Source of the DNA: Eubacteriales Family XIII. Incertae Sedis bacterium
Lineage (GTDB): Bacteria > Bacillota > Clostridia > Peptostreptococcales > Anaerovoracaceae
Assembly (NCBI GenBank): GCA_031272745.1
Contig: JAISTF010000208.1
Coordinates: 1 to 14,732, forward strand
Direction: 5' to 3'
DNA length: 14,732 nucleotides
Within the stretch, counting starts at the first letter, position 1. Every line of letters begins with the position of its first letter. The notes below the pieces were generated by a model that worked only from the letters and a program-made list of their open reading frames with translations, did no database searches and had not been told where the DNA came from. A program made the translations under genes and the position numbers. This document shows, piece after piece, positions 12,365-14,732 of the stretch.

Positions 12365-12907
12365 CTACGGCATGGCGCGGTCGAAAAACACCGATTTGCC
12401 CGCCGCGGACAGCGGAATGCCGATGATCATCTTGTATTCGCCGAGCAGCCCGAGGCGCGCGGCGGCTTGGCCGATCGTGAACATCAGCCGGTTGTCGATC
12501 CGCGCGTCCGCAACCATCGATACGGCGGAACCGAGCGCGATTCCCAGATCCATGGCCGTGAAGACGCACGCGGCGCCCGCTTTCGCGCAAGCGGCGCAGT
12601 TTTCAAATCCGCAGAGCCGGCACATCTCCCCGAGCCCGCGCGCTTGGTATTTTGCGCCGACGAGCACGACCGCGCCGCTCGCGTCCACATTGTCCGCATC
12701 CCGGCAAAAGAATTTCCCTTCGTCGCCCGCCGCCTCTCCGGTTTTCCGCATTTCCGCCGCGAGGCGGTCTTTGTCCTCGCCCGTGAGAACCGCCGTTTCA
12801 AGATGGTCGACGCCGCAGGCCTTTGGCGCCGTCCGCGCGACCGCGCACACGCCGTAGGCGAGGTTCAGAATGGCCGATTGCTCGGCGGTCTTTGAGTCCA
12901 CAAACAT
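12365..12907 (-). CDS. DUF2148 ferredoxin-like protein
   Basis: A 180-residue protein of the DUF2148 family, which is described as ferredoxin-like because of a conserved Cys cluster. Here the cluster is Cys96, Cys99, Cys104, Cys107 and Cys114 (CRLCGFENCAACAK), with further Cys at 21, 31 and 68, so an iron-sulfur cluster is plausible but not proven. The C-terminal part (ALGSAVSMVADARIDNRLMF and EYKMIIGIPLSAAGKSVFFD) is typical of the family. The start at 12907 is chosen because AAGGAGAAGGG lies just upstream; a longer frame up to 12961 would run through the promoter. It is the first gene of the four-gene minus-strand operon. Its biochemical function is unknown. Confidence 0.88.
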   Translation of the reverse strand: MFVDSKTAEQSAILNLAYGVCAVARTAPKACGVDHLETAVLTGEDKDRLAAEMRKTGEAAGDEGKFFCRDADNVDASGAVVLVGAKYQARGLGEMCRLCGFENCAACAKAGAACVFTAMDLGIALGSAVSMVADARIDNRLMFTIGQAAARLGLLGEYKMIIGIPLSAAGKSVFFDRAMP

Positions 12908-12952
12908 TTTCTTCCCTTCTCCTTGTCCTTTGGGATTTTCCAACGGACACCA

Positions 12953-12981
12953 GTATATCATGACAAGCGGCCGTTTCCAAT
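12953..12981 (-). promoter_or_regulatory. Promoter of the DUF2148-NimA-methyltransferase-dehydrogenase operon
   Basis: Minus strand: TTGGAA (about 12981-12976), a 17-base spacer and TATACT (12958-12953) preceded by TGA, an extended -10 element. Transcription would start near 12946, leaving a leader of about 40 bases with a strong ribosome binding site. Confidence 0.6.
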
Positions 12982-13036
12982 CGGGGGCTTGGCATTTTGG
13001 ATTGTTTTCGATCAGGGCCTTGACGCCCGCAAAAAG

Positions 13037-13045
13037 TGGTATACT
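13037..13045 (+). promoter_or_regulatory. Extended -10 element upstream of the sigma factor gene
   Basis: TGG-TATACT (13037-13045) ends exactly 6 bases before the ATG at 13052. A standard start of transcription would fall at or beside the start codon, and no ribosome binding site is visible in between. A TTGACG at 13020-13025 exists but is only 14 bases from the -10, too close for a normal -35. Confidence 0.5.
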
Positions 13046-13051
13046 TACTCC

Positions 13052-13663
13052 ATGTCAGAGCCCGGGGTAAGAACGGAGCTGGATCCGAAAACGCGCGATC
13101 TGGTTCTTTTGGCGAAAGATGGAGACGTGCGCGCGTTCGAGTCTTTGTGCGGGATGTTCGCGAAGAGCATCCTGTTTGAGGCGCGGCGCTACATCGGCAA
13201 CCCGCACGACGCGGACGACGCGGCGCAGGAGGCGGTCATCGCCATGCACCGGAGCATCGGCGGGCTGCGGGATCCGGACGCGTTCCGGCCGTGGATGTAC
13301 CGGCTCGTGAAGTATTGCTGCCTGAAGCACGTCCGGCGGCTCAACGTCCTGAAGGGCGGCGAAGACGCGGCGGACATCGACGACTACTCGGAGTCGCTGC
13401 CCGACGAGAGGAGCGAGGGCAACCCGCAGGAGAGCCTGCTCGCGGACGAGCGCGTGGCGCTCATCCGCAAGGCCATCGGGCAGCTGTGCGAGCGACAGCG
13501 CGAATCGTTGATTCTCTACTATTACGAGAATCTGACGTACAGCGAGATCGCGTACGCGCTCGGCTGCACGGCGTCGACGGTGTCGACGAACATCATGAAA
13601 GCGAAGCGCAACATCGCGCGGATGCTCGCGCCGTACGAGGCGGCGGAAACCGTGGAAGGCTGA
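13052..13663 (+). CDS. ECF-type RNA polymerase sigma factor
   Basis: A 203-residue sigma-70 family factor of the extracytoplasmic function type. Region 2 covers about 15-98 (DLVLLAKDGDVRAFESLC, then YIGNPHDADDAAQEAVIAMH that includes the DAxDxxQE core-binding motif, and FRPWMYRLVKYCCLKHVRRL). A short acidic linker with DIDDYSESLPDE follows, then region 4 at about 133-192 (LPERQRE-type segment here CERQRESLILYYYENLTYSE and a helix-turn-helix EIAYALGCTASTVSTNIMKA). The start at 13052 (MSEPGVRTEL) is preferred over the ATG at 12923 because the longer reading crosses the promoter. The next gene, 36 bases on, encodes a single-pass membrane protein that may hold it inactive. Confidence 0.92.
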   Translation: MSEPGVRTELDPKTRDLVLLAKDGDVRAFESLCGMFAKSILFEARRYIGNPHDADDAAQEAVIAMHRSIGGLRDPDAFRPWMYRLVKYCCLKHVRRLNVLKGGEDAADIDDYSESLPDERSEGNPQESLLADERVALIRKAIGQLCERQRESLILYYYENLTYSEIAYALGCTASTVSTNIMKAKRNIARMLAPYEAAETVEG

Positions 13664-13699
13664 GGGGTACGGCCGGGGGGTAAAGAAGAGGCAGAGGAC

Positions 13700-14143
13700 A
13701 TGAAACGCGAAGACTTGAAAAACAAAGACTGGGACGCGGACATCGCGGCCGCGCTGACGCTGGACGCGGTGCAAACCGTGCCCGAGGCGGACGTCGCGGC
13801 GTTCACGCGCGAGGCGTCGAGGCGGCTTGCGGCGGCTTCGGTTGCGGACGGCATCGAGGTGTCGCCCGGCGGGGCGGCGGCCGTGGAACGCAGGCCGAGC
13901 CGCGTGTGGCTGCTCGTGGTGCTGATCGCGGCGGTGGCGCTCGTGCTCGCGCTGCTGTACTTCAATTTGCAGGGGCGCGGCGGCCCGACGGATCTCAATG
14001 CGGGGCTGAACGAAGGCATCTATATGGAAGTGATTCCGGCGGACAAGGGGTCGGCGGGCGATTCGGCTGCGGACGACGCGGCGACGGACGCAACGGAGGG
14101 CCGGGCCGGCGATTCAAAAAACATTCAGGAAAATGAAAAATAA
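13700..14143 (+). CDS. Single-pass membrane protein, putative anti-sigma factor
   Basis: A 147-residue protein with a charged cytoplasmic N-terminal part (1-68, containing DWDADIAAALTLDAVQ and the helix AAFTREASRRLAAAS), one membrane segment at about 69-89 (VWLLVVLIAAVALVLALLYF) and a short acidic outer tail rich in Asp, Ala and Gly. I recognise no named domain; there is no HxxxCxxC zinc anti-sigma motif (the protein has no Cys). The assignment as anti-sigma factor rests on position just after an ECF sigma gene on the same strand and on topology. A GAAGAGGCAGAGG stretch upstream could serve as ribosome binding site. Its stop codon lies inside the stem of the following terminator. Confidence 0.6.
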   Translation: MKREDLKNKDWDADIAAALTLDAVQTVPEADVAAFTREASRRLAAASVADGIEVSPGGAAAVERRPSRVWLLVVLIAAVALVLALLYFNLQGRGGPTDLNAGLNEGIYMEVIPADKGSAGDSAADDAATDATEGRAGDSKNIQENEK

Positions 14144-14165
14144 GGCTTGACAGCCTTATTTTTTT
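14136..14165 (+). terminator. Intrinsic terminator of the sigma factor operon, overlapping the next promoter
   Basis: AAAAATAAGGC (14136-14146) and GCCTTATTTTT (14153-14163) form an 11-bp perfect stem with a 6-base loop, followed by Ts to 14165. The stop codon TAA of the preceding gene (14141-14143) is in the left arm. The loop is TTGACA, which is at the same time the -35 hexamer of the MetY-like gene. Confidence 0.85.
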
Positions 14166-14200
14166 GCGTATAATACATATATAACATATAGTATTACTAT
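14147..14200 (+). promoter_or_regulatory. Promoter and dyad operator of the MetY-like gene
   Basis: TTGACA (14147-14152), a 16-base spacer and TATAAT (14169-14174) match the sigma-A consensus at all 12 positions. Transcription should start near 14181. Directly at the start region lies ATAACATAT (14181-14189) overlapping ATAGTA-T-TACTAT (14188-14200), a perfect 6-bp dyad with one central base, like the palindrome at the Rrf2 promoter. A repressor bound here would block initiation or early elongation. The leader to the ATG is about 58 bases with AAAGGAG before the start. Confidence 0.8.
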
Positions 14201-14238
14201 GGTATATCCGCAATGCGGGAGCGGAAAGGAGAACAAAA

Positions 14239-14732
14239 ATGGCAATCGTGAAGGACACATCGAAGTGGCGGTTTGAGACCAAGCAGGTGCACATCGGGCA
14301 GGAGCAGCCCGACGCGGCGTTCGGCGCGCGCGCGGTGCCCATCTATCAGAACACGGCGTACGTGTTTGCGGACACGGCGCAGGCGGCGGGGCGGTTTGCG
14401 CTCACGGACGCGGGCAACATCTACAGCCGGCTGACGAACCCGACGCAGGCCATCGCCGAGGAGCGCATCGCGGCGCTCGAGGGCGGCGCGGCGGCGCTCG
14501 GCGTGGCGTCCGGCGCGGCGGCGCTCACGTACACGTTCCAGACGCTCGCGCAAAACGGCGACCACATCGTCAGCGAGAGCACGATCTACGGCGGCACCTA
14601 CAACCTGCTGAAGCACACGCTGCCGACGCAGGGCATCGAGACGACGTTCGTCGACCCCGAGCAGGGCGACGCGCTCGCGTCCTTCCGCGCCGCGATCCGG
14701 CCGAACACGAAGGCGATTTTCGTCGAGACCCT
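14239..14732 (+). CDS. metY: O-acetylhomoserine sulfhydrylase (MetY-like), partial
   Basis: The first 164 residues of a PLP-dependent enzyme of the Cys/Met metabolism family; the rest, including the PLP-binding Lys, lies beyond the window. It would join sulfide (or methanethiol) to O-acetylhomoserine to make homocysteine (or methionine). The start MAIVKDTSKWRFETKQVHIG and the following QEQPDAAFGARAVPIYQNTA, VFADTAQAAGRFAL, NIYSRLTNPTQ and LEGGAAALGVASGAAALTYT runs are typical of MetY rather than of MetB or cystathionine beta-lyase. The AAAGGAG ribosome binding site lies 9 bases before the ATG at 14239. The gene has a near-perfect promoter and a dyad shared with the Rrf2 regulator gene, so regulation by sulfur supply is likely. 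Confidence 0.92.
   Translation, partial: MAIVKDTSKWRFETKQVHIGQEQPDAAFGARAVPIYQNTAYVFADTAQAAGRFALTDAGNIYSRLTNPTQAIAEERIAALEGGAAALGVASGAAALTYTFQTLAQNGDHIVSESTIYGGTYNLLKHTLPTQGIETTFVDPEQGDALASFRAAIRPNTKAIFVET

Noticed and set aside
11879..12895. Plus-strand open frame of 338 codons
   Set aside because: It is antisense to two well-supported genes (NimA-like and DUF2148) and has no recognisable domain.
14201..14238. Riboswitch (S-box or T-box) in the metY leader
   Set aside because: The leader is only about 58 bases, with just a small CCGCA-type hairpin; it is too short for either class.

Overview
The window is a high-GC stretch that reads like a chromosome segment of a Gram-positive bacterium of the Clostridia type (Bacillota). 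The signs are strong AGGAGG-type ribosome binding sites, Firmicute-style protein families (a short MltG/YceG-like protein, an Rrf2/CymR-like regulator, a NimA-like PNPOx-fold protein, a DUF2148 ferredoxin-like protein), an OmpR/VanR-like two-component pair and a minimal type IV pilus gene set. The taxon is inferred from family content and cannot be fixed from this sequence alone. No rRNA, tRNA, CRISPR array or transposase gene was seen.

Layout. 1-1489 (minus): a membrane-anchored MltG-like protein followed by class II fructose-bisphosphate aldolase, cut by the window edge. 1559-2074 (plus): an Rrf2-family regulator whose -10 box lies inside a perfect palindrome. 2091-2210 (minus): a predicted small structured RNA with its own promoter and terminator. 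2240-2641 (minus): an AT-richer orphan gene resembling the CdiA C-terminal tRNase (PD-(D/E)XK) toxin domain. 2764-5493: type IV pilus genes, with a pilin on minus divergent from prepilin peptidase and a PilC/GspF platform protein on plus. 5626-7371 (plus): a large OmpA-domain lipoprotein, convergent with a two-component system on minus (7382-8779) whose kinase has no sensor region. 8780-9101: an unusual AT-rich intergenic region with four consecutive perfect hairpins. 9102-9488 (plus): a MutT-like Nudix hydrolase, overlapping tail-to-tail with a four-gene minus-strand operon (12907-9460): DUF2148 ferredoxin-like protein, NimA-like PNPOx protein, THUMP/RlmL-type RNA methyltransferase and iron-dependent alcohol dehydrogenase. 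13052-14143 (plus): an ECF-type sigma factor and a small single-pass membrane protein that may be its anti-sigma factor. 14239-end (plus): the start of O-acetylhomoserine sulfhydrylase (MetY-like).

How the parts connect. The promoter regions of the Rrf2 regulator and of the MetY-like gene, 12.6 kb apart, both carry an ATAGTA...TACTAT dyad and a nearby ATAACATAT string. The simplest reading is that the regulator is CymR-like, controls itself and controls sulfur assimilation. The MetY-like gene has a near-consensus promoter whose -35 hexamer is exactly the loop of the preceding gene's terminator hairpin. Several genes (prepilin peptidase, PilC, the sigma factor, and the orphan nuclease less exactly) have a -10 hexamer 6-7 bases before the start codon and no good ribosome binding site, suggesting leaderless mRNAs. 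All functions are inferred from reading the sequence; no database search was run.
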